Both the position numbers and the translations under genes were made by a program. The notes beneath the pieces were generated by a model. It saw nothing but the letters and a program-made list of their open reading frames with translations, had not been told where the DNA came from and searched no databases. From Halomonas sp. M20 (GTDB taxonomy: Bacteria; Pseudomonadota; Gammaproteobacteria; Pseudomonadales; Halomonadaceae), in contig NZ_JACNMQ010000001.1 in assembly GCF_020622265.1 (NCBI RefSeq), positions 806,001 to 870,000 of the forward strand: a DNA stretch of 64,000 nucleotides, read 5' to 3'. Of this stretch, positions 49,163-57,171 are shown piece by piece (position 1 is the stretch's first letter; each line of letters starts with the position of its first letter).

Positions 49163-49210
49163 CCTGACAACAGTGCGCAGATAGCCTGCGCACTGTTGCA
49201 GGTTCAGGAA
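49163..49210 (-). terminator. Strong hairpin downstream of metG
   Basis: CAACAGTGCGCAG and CTGCGCACTGTTG pair perfectly (49168-49180, 49186-49198), with CCTGA / TCAGG extending the stem past a small bulge. It is ~58 bases after the metG stop. There is no clear T-run, so it is best read as a 3'-end-protecting structure or a weak terminator. Confidence 0.5.
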
Positions 49211-49267
49211 TTACCGCATCAATACCAGCTGCACGAACGGCAATTACGTCAGTGTATCAATGTAAGC

Positions 49268-51310
49268 CTAAGTCACCCGCTGGCCCGGTTCGGCGCCGCT
49301 ATGCGGCTCCAGCAGATAAATGCCAGCGTCGTTACCCGCCGCCAGCACCATGCCTTCCGACGCGCCAAAGCGCATCTTGCGCGGCGCCAGGTTGGCGACC
49401 ATCACCGTCAGCATGCCTTCCAGCGCTTCCGGGGCATAGGCCGAACGAATACCGGAGAACACCGTGCGCGTCTCGCCGCCCAGGTCCAGGGTCAGCTTGA
49501 GCAGCTTGTCGGCACCTTCGACATATTCCGCCTTGGCGATGCGCACGATGCGCAGATCGACCTTGGCGAAGTCGTCGAAGCCGATCTCCTCGGCGATGGG
49601 GTCGTCTGTTAACGGCCCTTTGGGGGTCTCTTTCAATTTCTTCTCCTCCGCTAGGTCTTCCTTGGAGGTCTCGATCATCGCATCGATCTTATCGCGCTCG
49701 ATGCGGGTCATCAGCGGTTTGAACTTGTTGATAGTATGGCCCGTCAGCACATTTTCGCGGCTCTGCCAGTCAAGGGATTCCAGATTGAGAAACGCACGGG
49801 CATCCTCGGCCATCTTGGGTACCACCGGCGCGAGATAGACCATCAACTGCCGGAACAGATTGATGCCCACGGAGCAGATATCCAGCACCTCCTGCTCGCG
49901 GCCTTCCTGCTTGGCCAGCACCCAGGGTTCCTTCTCGGCGATGTAAGTATTCGCTTCGTCCGCCAGCTCCATGATCCGGCGCATGCCACGCCCGAACTCG
50001 CGACCCTCGTAATCCTCGGCGATGGCCTCGCCGGCGTCGATAAAGCGCTGCACCAGGGCTGGCTCGGCGCACTCAGCGGAGAGCGTGCCGTCGCCGAGCT
50101 TCTTGACGAAGCCGGCGCAGCGGCTGGCGATGTTGACCACCTTGCCTACCAGATCCGAATTTACCCGGTAGGCGAAGTCCTCCAGGTTCAAGTCCAGATC
50201 ATCGACCCCGGAGGTGAGCTTGGCGGCGAAGTAGTAGCGCAGGTATTCCGGATTCAGGTACTCGGCGTAGGTGCCGGCCTTGATGAAGGTGCCCCGGGAC
50301 TTGGACATCTTCGCCCCATTGACGGTGACGAAGCCGTGGCAGTGGACGCCGGTGGGCGTGCGCAGCCCCGCGCCTTCGAGCATCGCCGGCCAGAACAGCG
50401 CGTGGAAGTAGACGATGTCCTTGCCGATGAAGTGATAGACCTCCGCCTCGGAGTCCTCCTTCCAGTAGCTGTCGAAATCGATGCCTTCCCGGTCGCACAG
50501 GTTCTGGAAACTGGCCAGATAGCCGATCGGCGCGTCCAGCCATACATAGAAGTACTTGCCCGGCGCATCCGGAATCTCGAAGCCGAAGTAGGGCGCATCC
50601 CGGGAGATGTCCCACTCGTTCAAACCGGACTCGAACCACTCCTGCAGCTTGTTGGCGATCTGCGGCTGCACATGGCCGCCCTGAATCCACTCTTTCAGGA
50701 ACGCCTCGAAATCCGGCAGCTTGAAGAAGTAGTGAGTCGAGCTGCGCACTTCCGGCGTGGCGCCGGAAATCGCCGAAACCGGATCGATCAACTCCGCCGG
50801 CGTATAGGTGGCGCTGCAGGCCTCGCAGTTGTCGCCGTATTGATCCGGCGTCTTGCACTTGGGGCAGGTGCCCTTGATGAAGCGATCCGCCAGAAACAAT
50901 CCCTTCACCGGGTCGTACATCTGCTCGATGTCCCGGGTCGCGATATGTCCGGCATCGCGCAGCGCGGTATAGATGCGCTCGCTGTGAAGGCGGTTCTCTT
51001 CGGAATGGGTGGAGTGATAGTTATCGAAGGCCACATTGAAGCGCGCGAAATCCGCCTGATGCTCCTCGGAAACTCGCGCGATCAACTGCTCCGAGGTGAT
51101 CCCTTCCTGCTCGGCACGCAGCATGATCGCGGTGCCATGAGCATCGTCGGCGCAGACGTAGTAGCACTCGTGACCACGGCTCTTCTGGAAGCGCACCCAG
51201 ATATCGGTCTGGATGTACTCGAGCAAGTGGCCCAGGTGAATCGAGCCGTTGGCGTAGGGCAGGGCGCTGGTGACCAGGATCTTGCGCTTGGCGTTGGCGG
51301 TAGTCGGCAT
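49268..51310 (-). CDS. metG: Methionyl-tRNA synthetase
   Basis: A 680-residue class I synthetase. It has the HIGH-type motif HLGHLLEY near residue 24, a zinc knuckle with two Cys pairs ([17 protein letters not shown]), the KMSKS motif ([11 protein letters not shown]), and a C-terminal EMAP-like tRNA-binding domain (from ~580: [16 protein letters not shown]) that mediates dimerisation. Length matches the E. coli type (677). It is the last core gene before the accessory island. Confidence 0.97.
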   Translation of the reverse strand: MPTTANAKRKILVTSALPYANGSIHLGHLLEYIQTDIWVRFQKSRGHECYYVCADDAHGTAIMLRAEQEGITSEQLIARVSEEHQADFARFNVAFDNYHSTHSEENRLHSERIYTALRDAGHIATRDIEQMYDPVKGLFLADRFIKGTCPKCKTPDQYGDNCEACSATYTPAELIDPVSAISGATPEVRSSTHYFFKLPDFEAFLKEWIQGGHVQPQIANKLQEWFESGLNEWDISRDAPYFGFEIPDAPGKYFYVWLDAPIGYLASFQNLCDREGIDFDSYWKEDSEAEVYHFIGKDIVYFHALFWPAMLEGAGLRTPTGVHCHGFVTVNGAKMSKSRGTFIKAGTYAEYLNPEYLRYYFAAKLTSGVDDLDLNLEDFAYRVNSDLVGKVVNIASRCAGFVKKLGDGTLSAECAEPALVQRFIDAGEAIAEDYEGREFGRGMRRIMELADEANTYIAEKEPWVLAKQEGREQEVLDICSVGINLFRQLMVYLAPVVPKMAEDARAFLNLESLDWQSRENVLTGHTINKFKPLMTRIERDKIDAMIETSKEDLAEEKKLKETPKGPLTDDPIAEEIGFDDFAKVDLRIVRIAKAEYVEGADKLLKLTLDLGGETRTVFSGIRSAYAPEALEGMLTVMVANLAPRKMRFGASEGMVLAAGNDAGIYLLEPHSGAEPGQRVT

Positions 51311-51960
51311 GGTGGCTCTAGTGACTGAATCGGAAAGAAATGAGCGTCACGAGGACGAAAGGCCGATTGTAGCCCGCTTGGCGGCTGGGTGCACCCGTGC
51401 GGGTTCCTGCTCACGCGATCAGCGAAGTTGTCTTCGATCAAGTTTTATTCAAAAGACTCAAGGCACTACTGCTAATGTCTAATGACTTATTACTAGATTT
51501 ATAAGAGACTGTCGCTGCAGTGCGACAAAACAGTAGAGCTGAATGTGACAAGGGCGCGGGGAAGCGTTGTGACCCTTGTGGCGGTAGCGTGGGCGGGAGC
51601 AGCCAACAATATGAGACTCAACGAGATGGCTGTTCGTCCAGTCTAATTCCTTTGGCGGAAACCAACGGCACGGACCTGAACGCTTGGTCGAAGGTGCTTC
51701 CCAGGCATGGATGGGGCTCCTGTTAACTATGCGTTTTTATACAGTATTATTGTGTGAGCAAATCACAGCAGTCAAATGATTACGTGGCAGCCAGCAGGGT
51801 GGTCGGCTAAGTTGTTGTTTTATGAGTTTTTAGATGGACACTCCTGGGAGTCAGAAGCCGTAATCATGAAGCGGTCAGATTTTCACGGTAATGAAGAAGC
51901 CTGTTTAATTTATTTTTGGGTTCTAAATTTAGAAGCGTAGTAATAATTATAGGGATAGAC
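51311..51960. other. Left flank of the accessory island, no gene recognised
   Basis: The first ~100 bases would hold the metG promoter on the minus strand. From ~51430 base composition becomes mixed and then AT-rich. A 7-bp stem (ACAAGGG / CCCTTGT) lies near 51549-51583. A short open frame at 51520-51726 has no recognisable homology and poor coding character. No transposase, integrase or tRNA end was found here. Confidence 0.5.
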
Positions 51961-52551
51961 ATGGATTGGCTGATAAACAATAAAGAGTGGCTTTTTAGTG
52001 GAGCTGGTTTGGTGATTATGGGAATTCTTACGAGTTCATGGAAATATTTTGGCAACAATACCCAAAGAATAACTTCTTTTAGTCAACATAATAATACAGA
52101 AAACCCTGAATTTTTTGATACGAAAATCAAGAATAAAGAAAATAATAAAATGAGTTTAAGCGACTATAAGAATAGTACCAAAATACTTTTCATAGATGAC
52201 GATGCAAGATTTAAGGTAGTAAAAATTCTTACTCGGAGCGGATGGGTACATACAAAATTAATTAAAGACTGTGATACTCTTGATGATAGCGATGTCGTTG
52301 ATGCAAAAATTCTATTTATTGACGTACAGGGTGTAGGCGTTTCAATGGGATTTTCCGATGAAGGTCTAGGTTTGGCTTTAGCAATAAAAGACAAATATAA
52401 AGATAAAAAGGTTGTTATTTATTCAGCTGAAACCGAAGGTGATAGATTTCATGAAGCTTTGAGGAAAGCAGATTCATTTCTTGCAAAAAATGCTGACCCT
52501 TATGAGTTTCAACGGATAGTTGAAGAATTTACAGTGGGCTTGGGTGTCTAA
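51961..52551 (+). CDS. Membrane-anchored receiver-domain protein
   Basis: A 196-residue AT-rich gene. An N-terminal hydrophobic helix (LFSGAGLVIMGILTS, residues ~11-26) is followed by a polar linker and a receiver fold (~73-190). The receiver shows acidic residues in ILFIDDD (79-81), phosphoacceptor Asp121 in ILFIDVQGVG, SAET (155-158) and Lys176 in FLAKNAD. There is no output domain, so it signals by protein contact at the membrane. The ATG at 51961 has AGGGAT ahead. The downstream kinase-like gene starts 4 bases after its stop. Codon use is unlike the chromosome, indicating transfer. Confidence 0.72.
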   Translation: MDWLINNKEWLFSGAGLVIMGILTSSWKYFGNNTQRITSFSQHNNTENPEFFDTKIKNKENNKMSLSDYKNSTKILFIDDDARFKVVKILTRSGWVHTKLIKDCDTLDDSDVVDAKILFIDVQGVGVSMGFSDEGLGLALAIKDKYKDKKVVIYSAETEGDRFHEALRKADSFLAKNADPYEFQRIVEEFTVGLGV

Positions 52552-52555
52552 TTTA

Positions 52556-53587
52556 ATGAATGTAAGGTATAGAATAACGAAATCAGACGACAAGATTGTT
52601 TTTTGCAGTTTAAATAAAATTGATTTGAGTGTTTTGGCTGAAGTAAGATCGCAATCCAGTACATACAACAATGGTAAAACCAGAGCTGGAGTTTTATCTA
52701 ATGCCGAATACACGGTGGTGGCATTTACTGACAGTAAAGAGTATTTAAAAAGCTCAAAAATATTTAAAACTGAATTGAGGTATATACTCAATTCTACAAA
52801 TTTTATTAACAAAATAATTGAGGAATCAAGCAAGGAAAAGAATAAAAGTACTAGCAGGCTAATACATAACTTAACTTCATTAAACGCCCATAACATACAA
52901 GAGTTTTACTCATTGGTTCCTCAGGAAAATGTAAGCAGGAAAATGGGAAAGCAAGTTGGTTATGTAAAAAAAATAGTAGAGAAAGAACCCGAAGAAACGG
53001 CAATGGCCATGTTAAAAATGGCCAAAAATAATGCAGCTATGAAAGTCGAGTTTTCTGTATTCAAAAAGCTGTTTGATTTAAATCCGGATTTAAGAGCAAC
53101 AAACCATAATGTTCATAAAGTATTAATGAATGTATTTTATCTTTTTTTTCCGGACTTTACGGATAAGAATGTTAAAGTAATTATAGGCGACACCGATAAT
53201 AAATATATGGCATATTTTGATTACGAATCAATACACGTTGCTTTTTACCATATGATAGAAAATGCTGCCAAATATATAAAGCCTGATACTGAATTTAAAG
53301 TAGATATAGTAAAAGGTATCAAAAAAACTGAAATTATTTTTGATATGAATAGCACTCAAATTACTCAGGAAGAAGTTAACATTATCTTTGAAGAGGGGGT
53401 GTCTGGAAAACTAGCCTACCAAACAGGAAAATCAGGTGATGGTATCGGGTTGAGTCGTGCTAAGAAAATACTGGAATTAAATAATGGTTTGTTATCGGTT
53501 AAACCATATTACGATACTGCTATAATTACAATGGGCGTCACATTTCAAAGAAATGTTTTTACCATGGCGTTACCCCATGGGAAATGA
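52556..53587 (+). CDS. Atypical histidine kinase-like ATPase
   Basis: A 343-residue AT-rich gene with no membrane helix. Residues ~90-120 form a helical stretch with RLIHNLTSLNAHN (His104 is the best phosphoacceptor candidate). The C-terminus is an HATPase_c domain with N-box HMIENAAKY (232-240) and the glycine-rich lid GKSGDGIGLSRAKKIL. The usual DxGxG G1 box is replaced by IIFDMNST. The N-terminal ~90 residues match nothing I know. The ATG at 52556 is chosen; a TTG 12 codons earlier is in frame. It is probably the partner of the preceding receiver protein. Confidence 0.68.
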   Translation: MNVRYRITKSDDKIVFCSLNKIDLSVLAEVRSQSSTYNNGKTRAGVLSNAEYTVVAFTDSKEYLKSSKIFKTELRYILNSTNFINKIIEESSKEKNKSTSRLIHNLTSLNAHNIQEFYSLVPQENVSRKMGKQVGYVKKIVEKEPEETAMAMLKMAKNNAAMKVEFSVFKKLFDLNPDLRATNHNVHKVLMNVFYLFFPDFTDKNVKVIIGDTDNKYMAYFDYESIHVAFYHMIENAAKYIKPDTEFKVDIVKGIKKTEIIFDMNSTQITQEEVNIIFEEGVSGKLAYQTGKSGDGIGLSRAKKILELNNGLLSVKPYYDTAIITMGVTFQRNVFTMALPHGK

Positions 53588-53646
53588 ATCCAACTGTTGG
53601 GGCTCGGATGATTAATTGCGCATTTTAAAAATTCGGAGCGCTTTTA

Positions 53647-53820
53647 CTACTGCTTTTTCATGGTTCCAATAAGCGCATCGATGATGCAAGGCTTTTTGGT
53701 AGATGTGTTTTTGTACAGCCAGTTGTAGCGCTTGAGTGTCATCTCCAAGTCGTTTCGGCTATCGAACATCGGCACAGGTGTCTCTGGGTGAAATAAGTAC
53801 TTAGTGGTGGTCTTGCTCAT
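53647..53820 (-). pseudogene. IS481-type transposase C-terminal remnant
   Basis: A 57-codon frame beginning SKTTTKYLFHPETPVPM and continuing LEMTLKRYNWLYK resembles the end of IS481-family transposases (KTTTK, then LE-T--RY-WLYN). The DDE catalytic residues are absent and the family's usual Gln-Ser-Ala-Leu follow-on is degraded. It is a non-functional fragment. Confidence 0.55.
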
Positions 53821-53821
53821 C

Positions 53822-53985
53822 CAGGGTCGGCGTGCGGCCGTTTCGGGACTTGTCGATCAGCCCGCCGAGGCCCGAGGTCTCCCACTGCTTGAGCCATCAT
53901 GATACGGCATCGCATCGGGCTTGTAGTATCTCACTGATCTAGCTAATGGTGTGGCCTTGATCATTCATTCCGTCTATGTCAGAGA
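53822..53985 (-). pseudogene. IS630-type transposase N-terminal remnant
   Basis: The minus-strand frame reads DGMNDQGHTIS, stop, ISEILQARCDAVS, stop, WLKQWETSGLGGLIDKSRN and GRTPTLDE. This is the helix-turn-helix start of an IS630-family transposase with two in-frame stops and no catalytic domain. It adjoins the IS481 fragment directly, so two decayed elements are fused. Confidence 0.6.
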
Positions 53986-54071
53986 TCCTGAAATAGAAAT
54001 TACACGAAACCTTCTGATTAAAAATTTACATGAGCGCCGCTAAAAAAAGGCGTTAGGACAACTAACATACA

Positions 54072-54469
54072 ATGCAAAGAGTAGAGCAGAGACAGTATGA
54101 AAAAGGCGATTGTGGTGTTGCCTGCATTGCAATGGTTACCGGCAAGACGTACGAAGAAGCGGAGTTAACATTTCATAAATATGGGTTGGTGCTGGATGGC
54201 GAGTACTACACAACACATAAAGAGTTAATTGTCGTTCTTGAAATGCTTGGGCGTCAAGCTGTCCGGAAAAAAAATTCATCAAATGGAACACTGTTGAGTA
54301 CCCTGCGATTGTAAAGGTAAATGTTCGGTCTGGTAACTATTGGCATTGGGTCGTAATGGCTGGAGAAAGGAAAATTTTAGACCCTAAACCTGGAGCCCCA
54401 GAGATAGTTACAGATTACAGAGGGCGAAAAGGTGAAGGTCAATACCTTCATATATTGGATAAAACGTAG
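54072..54469 (+). pseudogene. C39-like papain-fold cysteine peptidase, frameshifted
   Basis: The frame starting MQRVEQRQYEKGDCGVACIA has the C39-type nucleophile motif (GDCGVAC). It breaks after ~67 codons at a run of eight A (54267-54274). The -1 frame continues FIKWNTVEYPAIVKVNV, then NYWHWVVMAGE (catalytic His) and KILDPKPGA (Asp), to a stop at 54469. Joined, the product is ~132 residues with a complete Cys-His-Asp set. Whether this is a mutation, a sequencing error or programmed slippage on the A-run is open. It is the first unit of the cassette-like array; no ABC transporter or leader peptide is near. Confidence 0.65.
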
Positions 54470-54547
54470 CAAAGCCAGGCACGAGGACGCATACCGCATT
54501 GCGGTTTCGCCTCCATCTCGTAGCCGCGCTGTTGGCTGCCGTTAGAG
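54459..54547 (+). other. attC-like site 1
   Basis: The site starts at ATAAAAC overlapping the end of the peptidase gene and ends at GTTAGAG. Between these, imperfect palindromic arms (ACGAG / CTCGT, CCGCA / TGCGG, GCCA / TGGC) fold into a long hairpin. The 3' box fits GTTRRRY except at the last base. It is interpreted as an integron recombination site. Confidence 0.5.
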
Positions 54548-54570
54548 CCATTTAAGAGGAACCTTGAGAA

Positions 54571-55362
54571 ATGGAAGTAGTTTTAGAGTTTGTACACAAC
54601 CCCTTGGCTCAAAGCCTACTGCTTGGTCCTTTAATGGGAGTGATTTTTGCCACTTTATTATCAGGTTTAACGAAGTCTCCAGGGTCGCAGGCTCCAGCAA
54701 CAGTTACTCAAACAAAAACGATTTATGTAACTAAGGTCGTTGAAAGAAATCGACCATCTAATGAGGTAGATAGCGGGATAGCGTTTTTAATAATAGGCGG
54801 GTTTTCTCTGATCTTTGTGGTTTGGAAATATGCTATATATTTCGATGCAATACAGTACTATTTGGCAGCTGTAATATTGTCAGTATTAAGCTTTTCAGTT
54901 ACGACAATACTTGTTTCTTTGGTTAAAGGGCAGTACACATCGGATGAATGGTGGTTTTACACAGTTGTACCAATTATATTGCTTTTTGTTTCTATCTACA
55001 TACTTAATTTGGCGAAGATAAATTTCGATCCGAGTATTCAACAGGGTGCGCTGAACAACACCTTTTGGACCTTTTATAAAGATTGGTTAAATGAGTATGG
55101 GCGAAATTTTATGTTTACCCACGTGTCTGGCATTGCATTCCTTATACTAGCGATTATTTTTATAGCGTTTTCGTCAATTCATTATCTGGCTCTGATGAAT
55201 CAGCGCTCGCTTGGAGCGATGCAAAAGTTTTGGCTTTTCTTAACAAAATATACTTCTTTTTTTTCAGGAAAAGCCTGGTTATTTTTTGTTATCTTTTTGT
55301 TGTTTTTATCTTACTTATTGATAAATCCAGACCTTATTGCAAATTGGATAACCAGAAAGTAG
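54571..55362 (+). CDS. Polytopic membrane protein of unknown function
   Basis: A 263-residue AT-rich gene with about seven hydrophobic helices: SLLLGPLMGVIFATLLSGL, IAFLIIGGFSLIFVVW, YYLAAVILSVLSFSVTTILV, FYTVVPIILLFVSIYIL, VSGIAFLILAIIFIAF and a C-terminal pair. A Ser/Thr-rich loop (residues ~32-62) follows helix one. I recognise no family. AAGAGGAACC lies ahead of the ATG. The gene fills one cassette-like unit between two attC-like sites and has no obvious promoter of its own. Confidence 0.6.
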   Translation: MEVVLEFVHNPLAQSLLLGPLMGVIFATLLSGLTKSPGSQAPATVTQTKTIYVTKVVERNRPSNEVDSGIAFLIIGGFSLIFVVWKYAIYFDAIQYYLAAVILSVLSFSVTTILVSLVKGQYTSDEWWFYTVVPIILLFVSIYILNLAKINFDPSIQQGALNNTFWTFYKDWLNEYGRNFMFTHVSGIAFLILAIIFIAFSSIHYLALMNQRSLGAMQKFWLFLTKYTSFFSGKAWLFFVIFLLFLSYLLINPDLIANWITRK

Positions 55363-55377
55363 TGATAAAAAATGGCT

Positions 55378-55440
55378 GCTCAACGACTCATTTCCCGCCG
55401 CATTGCGGCTACAAATCGACTCGTGAGCCGGACGTTAAAT
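55378..55440 (+). other. attC-like site 2
   Basis: A 63-base imperfect palindrome with GCTCAAC (fits RYYYAAC) at the left and GTTAAAT (fits GTTRRRY) at the right, and a central GCCGCA / TGCGGC stem. Both integron core boxes match the consensus, making this the best-preserved attC in the window. It lies 15 bases after the membrane protein gene. Confidence 0.65.
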
Positions 55441-55463
55441 TCCTATAAGTAGGAAGTAATTTT

Positions 55464-56225
55464 GTGGAAGTAATCTATTGGCAAATTGTTGTAGCTGGCA
55501 GTACAGGCGTTGCATACTTGTTAGGTTCGCGAATTATCTGTGTTGGTGTCGCGGGTGCATGGACGTTATGGACATTTGCCATGCTAAGTTACGGGCCACT
55601 CGTCATCTTGCAGATGTTCTCGGCTTGGGGTTCCTTCTTTGCTATAGATGCATTCACCAAACAGAGCAGGCAACTTACTGAGTTCAAAGCAGCACTTGAT
55701 GGGTTTCGCAAAGACGATAAGAAAGCGTTGATTGAGGCAAAGGAGAAGGGGCGTTTTACATTGCTGTCGGATTCGTCGCACTATGAATACATGTTGCTAG
55801 AGATGGGGCGATCTGATTCCAGCATCATGATTCTCTCGGGCTGGATATCCGACAAAGTGATTGATGGGCGATTCCTTCGCGTTGCTGCCCAAGCTCTTGA
55901 GCGCGGCGTAGATATTTATGTTGGTTTTGGTTATGAAAACTCGGAGGGACATCATGAGATGACGCGCCCCGCCAAGCGTGCATTGGTGTCTCTCGAACGC
56001 TTAGCACGAGAGCATCGCAATTTGCATGTCGGAAGGTTCAACAATCATCAAAAGGCTTTAGTAGTCGACAAACGCCGTGTTGTATGTGGAAGTCATAACT
56101 GGTTGTCTAATCGAGCGTTCAAGAATCGCGAGCAGAGTTTCATCATTGAAGATAATGCAGCTGCTAAGGCTGTATTTTTGCACTCATCACCGTTAATAAC
56201 TGACAATCCAGCGTTCGAAATCTGA
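55464..56225 (+). CDS. Membrane-anchored phospholipase D-like protein
   Basis: A 253-residue protein. Two N-terminal hydrophobic segments (VAGSTGVAYLLGSRIICVGVAG; TLWTFAMLSYGPLVILQMF) lead to a PLD-like domain with one HKD motif (NHQKALVVDKRRVVCGSHNW; H-x-K, D, GS-N). One HKD per chain implies dimerisation, as in Nuc-type nucleases. Single-HKD proteins may cut DNA, RNA or lipids; the target is unknown. The start is GTG with AGGAAG ahead. It lies between two attC-like sites. Confidence 0.68.
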   Translation: MEVIYWQIVVAGSTGVAYLLGSRIICVGVAGAWTLWTFAMLSYGPLVILQMFSAWGSFFAIDAFTKQSRQLTEFKAALDGFRKDDKKALIEAKEKGRFTLLSDSSHYEYMLLEMGRSDSSIMILSGWISDKVIDGRFLRVAAQALERGVDIYVGFGYENSEGHHEMTRPAKRALVSLERLAREHRNLHVGRFNNHQKALVVDKRRVVCGSHNWLSNRAFKNREQSFIIEDNAAAKAVFLHSSPLITDNPAFEI

Positions 56226-56229
56226 AAGC

Positions 56230-56303
56230 GTTATACACCCGGCTGCTTTTCCGCTGCTCTTTCGGCTCCGCTCCAAAGCAGTTACCGATGGTGGGCGTTT
56301 AGT
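56230..56303 (+). other. attC-like site 3 (degenerate)
   Basis: GTTATACACCC at the left opposes GGTGGGCGTTTAG at the right, with GCTGCTTT / AAAGCAG inner arms. The core boxes deviate from consensus (GTTTAGT), but the position after the PLD-like gene and the fold match the other sites. Confidence 0.4.
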
Positions 56304-56355
56304 CGACGGAAATATCGCAGCGCGTTTTAGGAAGAGTAATGGCTGATTTTAGGGA

Positions 56356-56505
56356 GTGGTTACACTGGGCCAGCAGATTCACGTAATTGAAATAGAAGGG
56401 TACGTCTATCTGGTACCTTTTGTAGAGTCGGAAGATGAAGTTTTTCTTAAAACGATCATTCCGAGTCGGAAAGCGACCAAAACCTATTTGGGAGGTCCAA
56501 AATGA
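56356..56505 (+). pseudogene. 5'-truncated toxin of a BrnT/DUF4258-like module
   Basis: A 49-codon open frame containing QQIHVIEIEGYVYLVPFV and then EVFLKTIIPSRKATKTYLGG, the C-terminal half of a toxin commonly paired with the antitoxin type encoded next. In-frame stops upstream show that the N-terminal half is gone. Its TGA overlaps the antitoxin ATG (ATGA), the usual toxin-antitoxin coupling. It is probably inactive. Confidence 0.65.
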
Positions 56506-56774
56506 GCAGGCTGGATAAAGAGGAGCAGGAAATCCTGGAGGGGTTCGAGGCCGGAGAGCTACAGCGGGCACCAGACATTGATGATCGGAAAGCACGGCAT
56601 CAGCAGTATGCAGAGGCCATGTTCAAGAAAGATGCCCGCATTAACATCAGGCTTTCTACCAAGGATCTTCGGGGGCTTCAGAAGAAAGCGCTGGCTGAAG
56701 GCATTCCTTATCAAACCCTTGTTGCCAGTATTCTCCATAAGTACGTGGAAGGTCGCTTGCGTGAAGATCGGTAG
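56502..56774 (+). CDS. Antitoxin, ribbon-helix-helix (CopG-like)
   Basis: A 90-residue protein reading MSRLDKEEQEILEGFEAGE at the N-terminus, with the RHH segment DARINIRLSTKDLRGLQ and the helix GIPYQTLVASILHKYV. It is intact, with GGAGGT ahead of the ATG. It would bind its own operator and neutralise the toxin encoded upstream, which is truncated, so this is an orphan antitoxin. It lies between attC-like sites 3 and 4. Confidence 0.78.
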   Translation: MSRLDKEEQEILEGFEAGELQRAPDIDDRKARHQQYAEAMFKKDARINIRLSTKDLRGLQKKALAEGIPYQTLVASILHKYVEGRLREDR

Positions 56775-56787
56775 CGAACCCAGCTAT

Positions 56788-56892
56788 GCAACGGATGCCA
56801 AAACCTCCGCTTCGCTGCGGCTTTGTCACTGATGCCGGCCTTCGCAATATGCGTCTGCCGGCCAACGGGCCGCTGTACGCCGCTCCGTTAGC
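56788..56892 (+). other. attC-like site 4
   Basis: A ~105-base imperfect palindrome from GCAACGGA to TCCGTTAGC with an inner CCGC / GCGG stem and a second GCCGGCC pair. The longer spacing resembles large attC sites. Boxes are only partly consensus. Confidence 0.4.
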
Positions 56893-56895
56893 ACG

Positions 56896-57171
56896 TTATC
56901 GGGCGCGGCGTTTTTCCTCCACGTCTTCCGAAAGCCAGACTTTGATCAGTGACTGATAAGGCATGTCACGTTTGTTCGCTTCGATTTTGATACGATCAAG
57001 CAGTGTTTCCGGCAAGCGGAGCGATATTGTCTTGGTTGAAGGCTTCAGTTTTGGAAAAGAAGCAGATTGAGCGCGCTGCCAGTCCACGTACTCAGTGGAG
57101 TCATGGCTTTCCCAGAACTCTCTTTCCTCTGCTTCGGTTTTGAATTCAGGCATCTTTTTCAATTTGCTCAT
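56896..57171 (-). CDS. brnA: BrnA-type antitoxin
   Basis: A 91-residue antitoxin: acidic N-terminus MSKLKKMPEFKTEAEEREFW with SHDSTEYVDW, then the RHH segment TKTISLRLPETLLDRIKIEA and PYQSLIKVWLSEDVEEKRR. BrnA proteins pair with BrnT RNases and repress their operon. The ATG at 57171 (MSKLKKMPEF) is chosen; an ATG ten codons upstream lies within the toxin frame. The gene overlaps the preceding brnT remnant by 26 bases and runs opposite to the cassette-like genes. Confidence 0.8.
   Translation of the reverse strand: MSKLKKMPEFKTEAEEREFWESHDSTEYVDWQRAQSASFPKLKPSTKTISLRLPETLLDRIKIEANKRDMPYQSLIKVWLSEDVEEKRRAR

Noticed and set aside
49736..51328. A 530-codon open frame antisense to metG.
   Set aside because: It mirrors metG codon bias with no domains; metG has all its catalytic motifs.
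51518..51726. Possible 5' fragment of a group II intron (GTGCGAC start, short frame rich in Cys and Ser).
   Set aside because: Only the first bases fit GTGYG; no domain V hairpin or reverse transcriptase follows, so the resemblance cannot be supported by eye.
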